The notes under the pieces: generated by a model
The model's input: the letters and a program-made list of their open reading frames with translations, nothing else
Told to the model about the DNA's origin: nothing
The model's database searches: none
In this document: piece by piece, positions 17,942-26,462 of the stretch
How the letters are laid out: each line of letters opens with the position of its first letter
How positions within the stretch are numbered: the stretch's first letter is position 1
Program-made: the position numbers and the translations under genes
DNA from: a virus
Virus record (IMG/VR): IMGVR_UViG_3300035162_004045
Coordinates: 1 to 46,960 of that record
Length of the DNA: 46,960 bases
Reading direction: 5' to 3' (one strand)

Positions 17942-18082
17942 ATGAAAATGCCACCGAGAATGCCTAGGCTTAACGAAGAGCAGAAAGCCTATCAGCATGC
18001 AAAAGATTGGTGGTATGTCTTTACTGGCATCTTCATCGGAGCAATCCCAGCTTTCATCTTGGGGTTTGAGTTAGCAAGATAA
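17942..18082 (+). CDS. Small single-pass membrane protein, 46 residues
   Basis: It begins at a linker element. A basic N-terminus with prolines (MKMPPRMPRL) is followed by a helix and one membrane segment (YVFTGIFIGAIPAFILGF). The stop TAA overlaps the ribosome site of the next linker. Function unknown. Confidence 0.6.
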   Translation: MKMPPRMPRLNEEQKAYQHAKDWWYVFTGIFIGAIPAFILGFELAR

Positions 18083-18094
18083 GGAGAACGAAGA

Positions 18095-18112
18095 ATGAGT
18101 TATTTTTTATAA
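18095..18112 (+). pseudogene. Remnant start after a linker (MSYFL then stop)
   Basis: A complete linker is followed by only five codons, MSYFL, and a stop; the next 280 bases are occupied by a gene on the opposite strand. It looks like a cassette slot whose + strand gene was lost or displaced. Confidence 0.4.
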
Positions 18113-18391
18113 AATGTGTTCTTCTACAATAGATTCGATAATTATTTCAACGTCCCAAAGAATAACTGAGTGGAACCATTCCCCTCTTTTTTCGTAAGAA
18201 GTATTTAACTTTCTATGACACTCTTTTTCAATTTTAAAAACTTTACTTTTTGGCACAGAAAAAGCTTTAAGAACTTCTAGATTCTTTGGGTGTCCGGTTT
18301 GCAAAGATTTTACTCTTTTTTTAGGGTTATCGCTCTTTCCTACCTTGACATTATTCTCGCCATCATGTATAATATATATATAAGATTCCAT
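18107..18391 (-). CDS. GIY-YIG/T5orf172-type endonuclease-like protein, inverted in the cassette
   Basis: 94 residues and the only convincing minus-strand gene in the window. YIYIIHDGENNVKVGKS (residues 4-20), KKRVKSLQTGHP and CHRKL...KRGEWFHS fit the T5orf172 branch of GIY-YIG proteins. It has no close ribosome site; an AT-rich TATTAT lies about 10 bases before the start on its strand, so it probably has its own promoter. Flanking linkers on both sides are intact. It is likely a mobile nuclease that took one cassette slot. Confidence 0.75.
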   Translation of the reverse strand: MESYIYIIHDGENNVKVGKSDNPKKRVKSLQTGHPKNLEVLKAFSVPKSKVFKIEKECHRKLNTSYEKRGEWFHSVILWDVEIIIESIVEEHIL

Positions 18392-18442
18392 TAGTATATA
18401 ATACCATAAAATGCAGTCTTTTTTAAGAAAGGAGAACGAAGA

Positions 18443-18640
18443 ATGAAGAAGCTTATAGCAGAATATGAATTTGTCAAAAGCAAAGACTATAAAGAAAATA
18501 TATGGAATATTAGAGCAACCCTATTCGAACATGTTGTTACAACTAAAAGTTCGATGAAGAGGGCGGAAAACGAAGTAATTCATTTTTCAATTGATAAAAT
18601 TACAGAAAATACTATTACTGTTGTTTCTGAAAAATCGTAA
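18443..18640 (+). CDS. Hypothetical small protein of the linker cassette
   Basis: 65 residues, strand-rich with no motif recognised. It starts at a linker after the inverted endonuclease gene, and its stop precedes the next linker by a few bases. Confidence 0.6.
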   Translation: MKKLIAEYEFVKSKDYKENIWNIRATLFEHVVTTKSSMKRAENEVIHFSIDKITENTITVVSEKS

Positions 18641-18655
18641 TAAGGAGAACGAAGA

Positions 18656-18919
18656 ATGAAAGTCGGTGACATAGTAACGGTTGTAAATTATAAGACTTTG
18701 TATGAATATCAAGGAAAACTTCTAGCGCGTTGGGATGGAGGAAAAAGGGCAGAAGATTACAGAGGCAAAACAGGTGTTGTCTTTGAATATGAAAACTTAC
18801 CAGAGCTTGACCCTGATATTGTAGAGATAGACTTGCCAGAATGGATTTATGTAAAATTTGATGATGGCTTTATAGGGAACTATACTTTAGAACATTTGAT
18901 AAAGGAGAACGAAGAATGA
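18656..18919 (+). CDS. Hypothetical small protein, SH3/KOW-like beta-rich
   Basis: 87 residues. MKVGDIVTVVNYK at the start, and KTGVVFEYE and VKFDDGFIGNYTLEHLI later, give an SH3-like barrel pattern often seen in phage accessory proteins. No specific function. Ends ENEE through the linker. Confidence 0.65.
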   Translation: MKVGDIVTVVNYKTLYEYQGKLLARWDGGKRAEDYRGKTGVVFEYENLPELDPDIVEIDLPEWIYVKFDDGFIGNYTLEHLIKENEE

Positions 18920-19146
18920 CACCAGACATTAATCAGTATCTTGCTGAGGCTGCAAAAGAGATCGCAGACGGAAAGATTGCAGGCCGTGAAAAATACTTCT
19001 TTGGAGAAGATAATATTTCATTTTACAAAGGGGATTATTATTTTAAATATCGTTTAAAAAGTGATAGCTCGTACTGGCTAGAAGAGGAGGTCATTACAGT
19101 CTCCTTGAAAGAAGTGCTGAAAACGATTATGGAGAACGAAGAATGA
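18916..19146 (+). CDS. Hypothetical small protein of the linker cassette
   Basis: 76 residues with an N-terminal helix (NQYLAEAAKEIADGKI) and a strand-rich aromatic middle (DISFYKGDYYFKYR-like). No family is recognised. Ends ENEE through the linker. Confidence 0.6.
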   Translation: MTPDINQYLAEAAKEIADGKIAGREKYFFGEDNISFYKGDYYFKYRLKSDSSYWLEEEVITVSLKEVLKTIMENEE

Positions 19147-19430
19147 ATAATGACTGGATAGATGATAAATGGAATAATATTTTTTCCTCTATGGCGCTTA
19201 GAACGTCTTTAACAGAAGCTTTAGATTGGGAACACGAAGTCTCTGATTCTTTATTTGAGTGTTGGTCAGAGAATTTGTTACAATTTCCAATGATGGAAAA
19301 GACAATGGCTATTACACTTATGGCTAGTTATTTACCAGAGGGGTATGACTATCTTAGTGAAAAGCTAGTTAACTGGCTACAAATGAATTACAGAATCGGA
19401 GAGGACGAGCAAGATCTCGCAATTCATTAA
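19143..19430 (+). CDS. Hypothetical protein, last gene of the linker cassette
   Basis: 95 residues, mostly helical and Trp-rich (MNNDWIDDKW...LDWEHE...ECWSENL). No family is recognised. It ends without a linker, just before a promoter. Confidence 0.6.
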   Translation: MNNDWIDDKWNNIFSSMALRTSLTEALDWEHEVSDSLFECWSENLLQFPMMEKTMAITLMASYLPEGYDYLSEKLVNWLQMNYRIGEDEQDLAIH

Positions 19431-19435
19431 AAAAC

Positions 19436-19464
19436 TTGACAAGAGAAGAAAATCTTGATATGAT
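19436..19464 (+). promoter_or_regulatory. Sigma-70-type promoter-like sequence overlapping a gene start
   Basis: TTGACA 19436-19441 and TATGAT 19459-19464, with a 17-bp spacer. The first ATG of the next gene (19460) lies inside the -10 box, so either the gene starts further down or it is read from upstream. Confidence 0.55.
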
Positions 19465-20332
19465 CCATCATAGAGAAATAATTGTTGGAAGCTCTTTGCC
19501 GGCTCTTATTCATGCTTTTAATAAAAATATACCAGTTTTTTATTCTGATTATGATAGACCCTTTGATCTTGACTTTCTAGATCCAAATCTAGATTTAAAA
19601 TTTCTTGGCATTGATAATATATCAAAAACTTTAAAAGGCGTGGAATCCGAAATCACAGTAGGAATTAAAAAAACCATATTATGGGAAAGATTATTATTTC
19701 TTTTATCTCTTGAAGGTAAAGCACCATTATCTGGTTTGTGTAATACAATAAGATACAATGGTAAAACATTAGTGTTTACCGATGAATATTCAAAGATAGG
19801 AGAAATAACATTTGACAAGTGTTACTATTATGGCGACAACAACTGCCGCAATCTTGTAAGAACCCAGAAAGAGCCAACAAAATATTTATGTCGTGACTGG
19901 ATAGCTTTTAATTGTGGAGGAAAACACCAATATGACTACATTGAAACAAACGACGATTTCGTCAATAAAATACTTTTCTACATTTCCACCAGACGCAGGG
20001 GCAATTATAATATTAAAGATGCTTGCTCTATATCACTATTGACTGAAGACCAAATAAATGATTTTGACTATTCAGAAACAATGGCGAGATTTAAAACGGT
20101 TCATGAAATGAAAAGTAGAGGTATGAGAAGCCGAGTCGCAAACCGCGATTCAAACGGAAAACCTCTTTCTTACAGAAGTTTCAAAACATCATATATGAAT
20201 CGTGAAATAAAACCAATGGACGCGACGTATATATCATCGGATAGCAAAATCATAGTTGTCGATGAATATATAAAAGAGGACCAGATATCAAAACAAAATA
20301 AATTTGTAGAAACAGTTGGGAGATTATTTTGA
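19460..20332 (+). CDS. Unknown protein with Rossmann-like N-terminus
   Basis: 290 residues from ATG 19460; an open frame from 19436 would begin inside a promoter. The start REIIVGSSLPALIHAFNKNI, followed by an acidic-ended strand, looks like a dinucleotide-binding beta-alpha-beta unit, though the Gly pattern is weak. The rest has conserved-looking aromatic and Cys segments (CRDWIAFNCGGKH) that I do not recognise. The stop overlaps the next gene by a few bases, so the pair probably act together. No function is proposed. Confidence 0.6.
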   Translation: MIHHREIIVGSSLPALIHAFNKNIPVFYSDYDRPFDLDFLDPNLDLKFLGIDNISKTLKGVESEITVGIKKTILWERLLFLLSLEGKAPLSGLCNTIRYNGKTLVFTDEYSKIGEITFDKCYYYGDNNCRNLVRTQKEPTKYLCRDWIAFNCGGKHQYDYIETNDDFVNKILFYISTRRRGNYNIKDACSISLLTEDQINDFDYSETMARFKTVHEMKSRGMRSRVANRDSNGKPLSYRSFKTSYMNREIKPMDATYISSDSKIIVVDEYIKEDQISKQNKFVETVGRLF

Positions 20333-21207
20333 TCAGTACACACTTAGCCGGGATTATACCAGTAGCTAACTTAAAGACTGACCACGACATACCAACCCCG
20401 CCTTATTTATTGCCGGTCGCACCCGGCTTTACGTGCATTCAGAGAGCAGTTCATGAGTGTGCTTTAGCTGGTTGCAATAGTATATGGATCGTCGCTAATC
20501 AAGATATGGCACCAATTGTTCGCAAAGTAATAGGAGAATGGACATATGATCCAGTGCATTATAATAACCGATTAGCTGCTAAAGGTAATGCCGTTTCTCA
20601 TTATAGAAAAGAAATACCAATTTACTATACTGGAATCAGAGATAAAGACCGAGACAGGAGAGATTCATATGGTTGGTCGGTTCTACACGGTATACACTCA
20701 GTATGGTGGGTAACATTCAAAATTTCTAAATGGACAATACCAGAAAAATATTTTGTCTCATTTCCCATGGGTGTCTATGATTACAAGACAATAAGAAAAA
20801 ATAGACGATTGATATCCAGTAGAGATAAAAATTTCTTTTCTACGTTCAACGGGCAGACTGTAAAAAATAATTTACCGTTATCCTTTACAATGAGAAAAGA
20901 TGATTTTATTTTTTGCAGAAGAAATGTAAACAAATTGACAACCAAAGAATATTTGCCACCACTTGAAGGCGAAAAATATCCCAGCAAAAAAAGGCCACTT
21001 GCTGATCGATGGTCAGCGAGATGGTTTAATTTTGATACAGTTTTTGACAAAACAGAAGAAGAAAATTCCCTAAAAAAAGAATTAGACTGGTTTTATGATA
21101 TCAGTAGTTGGGATGGGTATCGTGAATATCTAGGTTCCGAGCACACAGTCGATGTGCCAATAAAACAGTTGACAAAGACGCACCTACATGGTAGAATATT
21201 TAAGTAA
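20329..21207 (+). CDS. Putative nucleotidyltransferase-fold protein
   Basis: 292 residues. The first 70 residues (GIIPVANLKT...PPYLLPVAPGFTCIQRAV...AGCNSIWIVAN) follow the layout of sugar-nucleotide pyrophosphorylases: start strand, LLPV-type lysine loop region, helix, and AG-x-x-x-I-x-IV strand. The signature GxGTR and catalytic Lys are not preserved, so activity is doubtful. The later WSVLHGIHSVWWV and EKYFVSFPMGVYD segments are distinctive but unknown to me. It is coupled to the preceding unknown gene and lies before polymerase III. Confidence 0.5.
   Translation: MISTHLAGIIPVANLKTDHDIPTPPYLLPVAPGFTCIQRAVHECALAGCNSIWIVANQDMAPIVRKVIGEWTYDPVHYNNRLAAKGNAVSHYRKEIPIYYTGIRDKDRDRRDSYGWSVLHGIHSVWWVTFKISKWTIPEKYFVSFPMGVYDYKTIRKNRRLISSRDKNFFSTFNGQTVKNNLPLSFTMRKDDFIFCRRNVNKLTTKEYLPPLEGEKYPSKKRPLADRWSARWFNFDTVFDKTEEENSLKKELDWFYDISSWDGYREYLGSEHTVDVPIKQLTKTHLHGRIFK
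21169..21197 (+). promoter_or_regulatory. Sigma-70-type promoter for DNA polymerase III alpha
   Basis: TTGACA 21169-21174 and TAGAAT 21192-21197, with a 17-bp spacer, just before AGGAG and ATG 21220. Confidence 0.72.
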
Positions 21208-21219
21208 TAGGAGATCTTA

Positions 21220-24200
21220 ATGGGAAAAAGTAATATCAAATTCGTTGGACTTCATGCACATTCTGTTGCCGGTTCGATTTTCGATGCTATCGGATATCCA
21301 CAAGAGCACATGGATTTTGCGTATGAGAATGGCAGTGATGCACTGGCTTTGACCGATCATGGTAATATGAACGGTCTTGCATATCAGGTTCTGCATGCAA
21401 AGAAAATGCAGGCTGAAGGCAAGGACTTTAAGCCTATCTATGGTTGTGAGGCTTATTTTATCCCATCCGTTAAGGAATGGCGAGAGGAGTATGATAAGTC
21501 GCTAAAGAACAAGAAAGAAGCCAGGAGAATTAAGAAAGAGGAGCAGTCTGGAGCGACCGTCGAAGACGAAGGCGCAACTAAAAACTCACAAAACGTTTTA
21601 CGTCGCCGCCGACATTTGGTCCTATTAGTGCAGAACCAAACAGGACTGAATAATCTTTTCAAGCTTATTTCGGAGTCCTATCGTGACGAAAACTATTATC
21701 GTTACCCGCGAATCGACTATGATCTGCTTTCAAAGTACAATGAGGGTATTATCGCCGCATCTGCTTGCCTAGGCGGTATTTATGCCGGTAATTATTGGGA
21801 GAATCGCGAAGAAGGGCCAGAGGCCGTGATGAACGCAATGCGTGAAACTACGCGCCGCATGCAGTCTATCTTCGGTGATCGCTGGTATGGAGAGCTACAG
21901 TGGAATAATGTACCAGAACAACATGAACTAAATCAGTATATTATTAAAGTCTCTAAAGAATTCAATATGAAGCTGATTTCTACGGCTGATTCTCATTATC
22001 CAAGTCCGGACGTTTGGAAAGACCGCGAGCTTTATAAGCGTCTTGGCTGGCTTGGTAAGAGCACTCCATCATGGGGCACAGCAGAACTTCCAGAGGGGGT
22101 TGAAGAAATTGGCTATGAACTATATCCTAAGAACGGCGATCAAATGTGGGCGTCGTACAAAGAATATTCTAAAGAGCAGAACTACGACGACAGGCTTATC
22201 AAGTCGTCTTTGGAGGAAACGTGGAATATTGCTCACAACAGAATTGAAAAGTTCTTCCCTGACAACACCGTTCGCCTTCCTTCTTTTGTCGTACCTGCTG
22301 GGTCAACTGCTGATCAGGCACTTGCTAAGTTGGCACTCGACGGATTGTGCGAAGTCATGGGTTGGCCAGCGCAACTGAGAATGACAATCAGCCCTAAGCA
22401 CCGGGAATATATTAATCGACTTAAACACGAACTTGATGTAATCTCAGATAGAGGATTCAGCAAATATTTCCTAACAATGAAATCAATCTGTGATATCGCG
22501 AACAATTCAATGTTAACAGGTACTGGTCGAGGTTCCGCTGCCGGCTCTCTGGTAGCATATGCTTTGCGGATTACACAGGTTGACCCTATTAAATATGGAC
22601 TTCTATTCTCTCGTTTCTTACGTTCCGATGCTACCGACTATCCGGATATCGATTATGATGTATCTGATAGTATGCTTTTAAAGGAGAAGTTGGTGGATCT
22701 TTGGGGCGAAGATACTGTAGCTCCAATCTCGAACTGGAACACGCTTCAGTTGCGGTCACTAATCAAGGATATATCTAAGTTTTACGGTGTTCCTTTCATC
22801 GAAGCTAACCGGGTAACCGATGCGATGCTGAAGGAAGCAATACCATTGGCAAAAAAGAAGCACGGAATCAAAGCTGGGATCTATGCGCCTACTTGGCAAG
22901 AGGTTATGGAATTTTCTGATACCCTTCAGAAGTATCTATTAAAATACCCAGAGGTCAAAAAGCACGTTGAAGGCTTGGTTGGATCAGTAAAATCTTGTTC
23001 TCGACATGCCGGTGGAGTTGTTATTGGTGAAAATCTAGATAAAAGCATGCCTTTGATTAACTCTAAGGGGGTACGCCAAACTCCATGGTCCGAAGGTCAG
23101 AATGTACGTCATCTTGAACCGATGGGGTTTATTAAATATGATCTTCTTGGTCTTGCTACCCTTAAGATGATGGAGGGCGCTATTGAACATATCCTTCGAA
23201 GGCACCATAATATTGAAGATCCATCCTTTGGTGATATTAAGAATTTTTATGATCAGCGTCTTCATCCGGATATTATTGATTTTGAGGATCAAAAGGTTTA
23301 TGATAATGTCTTCGTAAAGGGTAACTGGTCCGGAACATTTCAATTTACAGAAGAAGGCGCACAAAAGTTCTGTGTGCGAGTCAAGCCAAAAGAAATAATC
23401 GGCACTGCTGCCATCACTTCAATCTACCGTCCTGGCCCCTTGGCTGCTGGTGTTCATGAAGATTATATCGACGCCATGGCCAATCCTCATAAAATTAAGT
23501 ATCTTAATGATGATCATCGTGAGATTACCCAGGAAACTTATGGGTTCCTTATCTTTCAAGAGCAAATTGCTCTATTGGCACACAAGCTTGGCGGATTAAC
23601 GCTGGATGAAGGTAACCTTCTTCGTAAGATTCTAACAAAGAAAGGTACTGGAAAGGACGATAAGCGCTATAAGCTGAGAATAAAATTTGTTAAAGGCTGC
23701 GAGAGCAACGGAATATCCACAAATGATGCTAACGCTATGTGGAGTAAATTTGCTTACTTCTCTGGGTACGGTTTTAATAAATCACACGCTGTCGCTTATA
23801 GTATGATTTCCTATCAGTGTGCTTGGCTCTGGACATATTATCCGGCAGAGTGGATGGCTGCATTCTTGGATAAAGAGCCAGAGAAGCGTAAAGAGAAGAC
23901 AATTAATATTGCTAAAAATTATGGTTTTAACATCGCTACAGTTAATATCAACACATCCGGTAGAGTATGGGAAATTTCACCAGACGGAAAGACTCTAATT
24001 CAGCCTCTATCCTCGATTAAGGGCGTCGGTGATGCGGCTATAGCACAAGTATTAGCACATCGCCCATTCACTGATGCTGAAGATTTGCTTTTCAGAGAAG
24101 AAGTTATTTATGGGAAATTAAATAAAAAGGCTCTTGATGCTTTATGTCGCGCTGGCGCTTTAGACGAACTAGTTGACGAAAACTTCACCGGTCGCAAGCA

Positions 24201-24663
24201 TTTTTGGTCAGCATGCATTGTAGACCGTCCTAAGAATAAAAAGAAACTAAAAAATAATATTGAGGCTTATGCAGAAGAAGGCGACTTCTCGGATGATGAA
24301 ATAATCCAGTTTAAAGCAGACCTTACTGGCATGTTTCCATTAAACATGGTCATTTCGAATCATTCAATTGCGCAGCTATTACAACGAGGAGTTCCGCCAA
24401 TATCAGAGTTTGATCCGGATCTCCGCGTGTGCTGGTTCATTCCGAGAAAGATTGTAGTAAAGAAAACGAAGAAAGGAAAAACATATTGGCTCGTTGAAGT
24501 GGTGGACTCAAATAATGAAAATACAAGAATTCGCTGCTGGGGAATCAAGCCGGATAAGGATCACATTCACATAAATCGTCCATATATGGCTGCGCTAGAA
24601 TACAATGGAGATTGGGGCTTTTCAACCAGATGCGTTGGAAAATCTTTTAGAATGATTGGATAA
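21220..24663 (+). CDS. dnaE: DNA polymerase III alpha subunit (family C, DnaE type)
   Basis: 1147 residues, close to the 1160 of E. coli DnaE. The N-terminal PHP domain has its metal-binding segments (LHAHSVAGS, LTDHGNMNG, STADSHYPSP), so a PHP nuclease may be active. The palm holds GRGSAAGSLVAYAL (about 430) and PDIDYD (about 475). Later come a SCSRHAGGVVI segment, the FSGYGFNKSHAVAYSMISYQ helices and a C-terminal OB-like part (KKGKTYWLVEVVD). Family C polymerases copy bacterial chromosomes; phages carrying one beside a family A enzyme are uncommon. It has its own promoter. The stop precedes another promoter by few bases. Confidence 0.93.
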   Translation: MGKSNIKFVGLHAHSVAGSIFDAIGYPQEHMDFAYENGSDALALTDHGNMNGLAYQVLHAKKMQAEGKDFKPIYGCEAYFIPSVKEWREEYDKSLKNKKEARRIKKEEQSGATVEDEGATKNSQNVLRRRRHLVLLVQNQTGLNNLFKLISESYRDENYYRYPRIDYDLLSKYNEGIIAASACLGGIYAGNYWENREEGPEAVMNAMRETTRRMQSIFGDRWYGELQWNNVPEQHELNQYIIKVSKEFNMKLISTADSHYPSPDVWKDRELYKRLGWLGKSTPSWGTAELPEGVEEIGYELYPKNGDQMWASYKEYSKEQNYDDRLIKSSLEETWNIAHNRIEKFFPDNTVRLPSFVVPAGSTADQALAKLALDGLCEVMGWPAQLRMTISPKHREYINRLKHELDVISDRGFSKYFLTMKSICDIANNSMLTGTGRGSAAGSLVAYALRITQVDPIKYGLLFSRFLRSDATDYPDIDYDVSDSMLLKEKLVDLWGEDTVAPISNWNTLQLRSLIKDISKFYGVPFIEANRVTDAMLKEAIPLAKKKHGIKAGIYAPTWQEVMEFSDTLQKYLLKYPEVKKHVEGLVGSVKSCSRHAGGVVIGENLDKSMPLINSKGVRQTPWSEGQNVRHLEPMGFIKYDLLGLATLKMMEGAIEHILRRHHNIEDPSFGDIKNFYDQRLHPDIIDFEDQKVYDNVFVKGNWSGTFQFTEEGAQKFCVRVKPKEIIGTAAITSIYRPGPLAAGVHEDYIDAMANPHKIKYLNDDHREITQETYGFLIFQEQIALLAHKLGGLTLDEGNLLRKILTKKGTGKDDKRYKLRIKFVKGCESNGISTNDANAMWSKFAYFSGYGFNKSHAVAYSMISYQCAWLWTYYPAEWMAAFLDKEPEKRKEKTINIAKNYGFNIATVNINTSGRVWEISPDGKTLIQPLSSIKGVGDAAIAQVLAHRPFTDAEDLLFREEVIYGKLNKKALDALCRAGALDELVDENFTGRKHFWSACIVDRPKNKKKLKNNIEAYAEEGDFSDDEIIQFKADLTGMFPLNMVISNHSIAQLLQRGVPPISEFDPDLRVCWFIPRKIVVKKTKKGKTYWLVEVVDSNNENTRIRCWGIKPDKDHIHINRPYMAALEYNGDWGFSTRCVGKSFRMIG

Positions 24664-24668
24664 AAAAC

Positions 24669-24697
24669 TTGACAGCAGAGAAATTCTTTGCTATACT
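24669..24697 (+). promoter_or_regulatory. Sigma-70-type promoter for the GapR-like/dUTPase operon
   Basis: TTGACA 24669-24674 and TATACT 24692-24697, with a 17-bp spacer. Confidence 0.75.
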
Positions 24698-24727
24698 AAA
24701 GAAGAACTAAAAAGAGGGAGTTCAAAA

Positions 24728-25006
24728 ATGGTTAACAACGAACAGACGAAGCGTGCTTACGCAAAGCAGTACATCAATTCGCTTCAGTCAATTGAAGAAG
24801 AGATGGAGGTATATAAGGAGCAGAAGAGAGAGCTTCGCGATGAGTACCGGGAGTCGGGCTGGCTTACAACGCATGAGATTGCGGCGACTGTCCGCGCATA
24901 TCGGATTGTTGTTCAGGCAAACAAGGGGCAATTTGATCTGGATGAATTTTTCGAGAATATTAAGATGTTCGCGAACGAGTCTAGATCGTCAACGCCGGGT
25001 AACTGA
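24728..25006 (+). CDS. GapR-like (DUF2312-type) DNA-binding protein
   Basis: 92 residues from ATG 24728, chosen because an upstream in-frame reading would start inside the promoter. The helical pattern INSLQSIEEEMEVYKEQKRE, then DEYRESGWLTTHEIAATVR, resembles the coiled-coil GapR family (IERLEEEK...VYAEAKGNGFD...LRKIIRLR), which clamps overtwisted DNA ahead of forks. The similarity is by eye. It lies directly before the dUTPase gene. Confidence 0.55.
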   Translation: MVNNEQTKRAYAKQYINSLQSIEEEMEVYKEQKRELRDEYRESGWLTTHEIAATVRAYRIVVQANKGQFDLDEFFENIKMFANESRSSTPGN

Positions 25007-25007
25007 C

Positions 25008-25508
25008 ATGATTCTAAAATATTCTAAAGTCCGCTCCGGGGTCTATACTCCGGAGCGGGCTAATCCGTCAGACGCAGGCTTGGATTTATTTTATAGTCCG
25101 GATGAGAATTGCTACAACGATTATGATCGATTGGGGAATTTTCTAGATACGCAAGGTCGTCTTAAGATACCTGTTGGTCGCTCTGTTTTGATCCCAACAG
25201 GAATAAAACTTGAAATTCCATATGGGTACTGTTTCGAGATCAAGAATCGTTCTGGTAATGCTTCAAAAAACCAACTTCTTGTTGGTGCATGTGTAGTCGA
25301 TTCTGGCTATGAAGGGGAGATTTTTGTTAATCTTCATAATTTTGGCTATGGTCATTATAATGTAAATCCCGGAATGAAAGTTGCACAGGGCATTCTCTTG
25401 CATACGCCACCATTCCGGCTACATCAGGTACCAGAGGATGAAATTTATAATGATCCCATCACGATTAGCAATAGAGGAGATGGAGCATTGGGAAGCACAG
25501 ATGGATAA
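25008..25508 (+). CDS. dut: Deoxyuridine 5'-triphosphate nucleotidohydrolase (dUTPase)
   Basis: 166 residues from ATG 25008; a longer open frame upstream is a shadow of the preceding gene. The trimeric dUTPase motifs are in order: I SDAGLDLFY, II IKNRSGNA, III VVDSGYEGEI, IV VAQGIL and V NRGDGALGSTDG. Motif V has ALGSTDG in place of the usual GFGSTG but keeps the shape. It hydrolyses dUTP to dUMP, keeping uracil out of DNA and feeding ThyX. It overlaps the next gene by eight bases. Confidence 0.92.
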   Translation: MILKYSKVRSGVYTPERANPSDAGLDLFYSPDENCYNDYDRLGNFLDTQGRLKIPVGRSVLIPTGIKLEIPYGYCFEIKNRSGNASKNQLLVGACVVDSGYEGEIFVNLHNFGYGHYNVNPGMKVAQGILLHTPPFRLHQVPEDEIYNDPITISNRGDGALGSTDG

Positions 25509-25983
25509 AAATACACAAAGAGCCATGTTTAGCTCAAAATCAAATGATTGGGGCACTCCACAAAATTTTTATGATAAGCTAAATAATTCTTTTGGGCCAT
25601 TCACGCTAGACCCCTGTTCTGACGGGCAAAATAATAAAACAGATAATTATTTTACAAAAGAACAAAATGGGCTCAGTCAAGATTGGTCAGGCAATAAAGT
25701 TTTTATGAATCCCCCATACGGCAGAGCGATTAAAGATTGGCTTAAAAAGGCTTATGAAGAAGGACAAAAGCCAAATACTACGGTTGTGTGCCTGATTCCG
25801 GCCCGCACTGATACAAAGTATTGGCACGATTACGTAATGAAGGCACAAGCTGTATACTTCGTAAAAGGCAGGTTGAAGTTTGGCGACTCAAATAATTCCG
25901 CTCCGTTCCCTTCAGCAGTTATAGTCTTCACATCAGCGCTTTCGCCATTTGGGACAATTATGGGGGCGATGGGGCGTGAATAG
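25501..25983 (+). CDS. Phage DNA N6-adenine methyltransferase (pfam05869-type)
   Basis: 160 residues. MFSSKSNDWGTPQNFYDKL at the start, TLDPCSD, and the catalytic NPPYGR (about residue 65) match the small phage Dam family found in many siphoviruses and myoviruses. FKLN-type ending (FPSAVIVF) is also typical. It is a second, unrelated adenine methylase besides that at 5508. I chose ATG 25501 because it removes a non-homologous leader and gives the usual family size. It overlaps dUTPase and the next gene. Confidence 0.85.
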   Translation: MDKNTQRAMFSSKSNDWGTPQNFYDKLNNSFGPFTLDPCSDGQNNKTDNYFTKEQNGLSQDWSGNKVFMNPPYGRAIKDWLKKAYEEGQKPNTTVVCLIPARTDTKYWHDYVMKAQAVYFVKGRLKFGDSNNSAPFPSAVIVFTSALSPFGTIMGAMGRE

Positions 25984-26242
25984 AAAGCAGCGCAGAGAAG
26001 CAGAGCGCAAGAGAAAGAAAGGAGATCCGAATCAGAAGATGGCTGATCAGGTTTCCTTATTTCATAAGTTGCCAAATAAGTGTGATGCGTGCTCTGAAGA
26101 ATTTGACAAGAAAAATAAAGAAATGGCATTTTCTTGGAGCGTAGTGGTAAATGGTGAAACAGTTCGTCTGTTTTGCCCTGAATGTATTAGAAAAACAAAA
26201 GAAGCTATCAAACAAACAGGAGGTATTGATGGGGAAGAATAG
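25976..26242 (+). CDS. Small zinc-finger phage protein
   Basis: 88 residues, GTG start overlapping the methylase stop. A basic N-terminus NRKQRREAERKRKKGD is followed by CDACSEEFDKKNKEM and LFCPECIRK, a two-CxxC treble-clef or ribbon. This arrangement occurs in hypothetical proteins of many large phages, with no known role that I can name. The GTG start is chosen because the conserved-looking region begins at NRKQRR. Confidence 0.65.
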   Translation: MNRKQRREAERKRKKGDPNQKMADQVSLFHKLPNKCDACSEEFDKKNKEMAFSWSVVVNGETVRLFCPECIRKTKEAIKQTGGIDGEE

Positions 26243-26462
26243 AAGCCGACAGCGGCGTGATGAGTTGCGAGAGGAAGCAGAGGTCCGCCGCGAGTATCGT
26301 GCATCAATCTCTAACCAGCAGCAGATGGACAGGTTGGATGAGCGGCTAGGAGAGGGTCTAGGAGCCTCTAAAGAGCGTGTAAGGCTCTGGCACCTCGTTG
26401 AAGAAGAGGAGGCCGAGAAGAGGCGCTCAGAGCGCCGGGGAGGCAAGAAAAATGGTGACTAG
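26229..26462 (+). CDS. Small highly charged coiled-coil protein
   Basis: 77 residues from ATG 26229. Almost entirely Arg/Glu-rich helix (MGKNRSRQRRDELREEAEVR) ending RRGGKKNGD. It overlaps both neighbouring genes. No family is recognised; it could be an RNA- or DNA-associated helix. Confidence 0.55.
   Translation: MGKNRSRQRRDELREEAEVRREYRASISNQQQMDRLDERLGEGLGASKERVRLWHLVEEEEAEKRRSERRGGKKNGD

Larger units (their letters stand above)
16456..19145 (+). repeat. Recurring RBS-start linker GGAGAACGAAGAATGA between small genes
   Basis: The 16-mer GGAGAACGAAGAATGA occurs exactly with its ATG at 16472, 16986, 17252, 17488, 17727, 17942, 18095, 18443, 18656, 18916 and 19143, and again at 40153. Near matches start the genes at 16789, 39947 and 40350. 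It contains ribosome site, spacer and start, and where it overlaps the upstream gene it encodes the tail ENEE plus stop. Before 17942, 18095, 18443 and 18656 it lies outside any upstream frame, so the DNA or RNA element, not the peptide, is conserved. Confidence 0.9.

Noticed and set aside
19436-19459. TTG start at 19436 for the Rossmann-like gene
   Set aside because: This TTG is the -35 box of a promoter, so it cannot be the start if that promoter is used.
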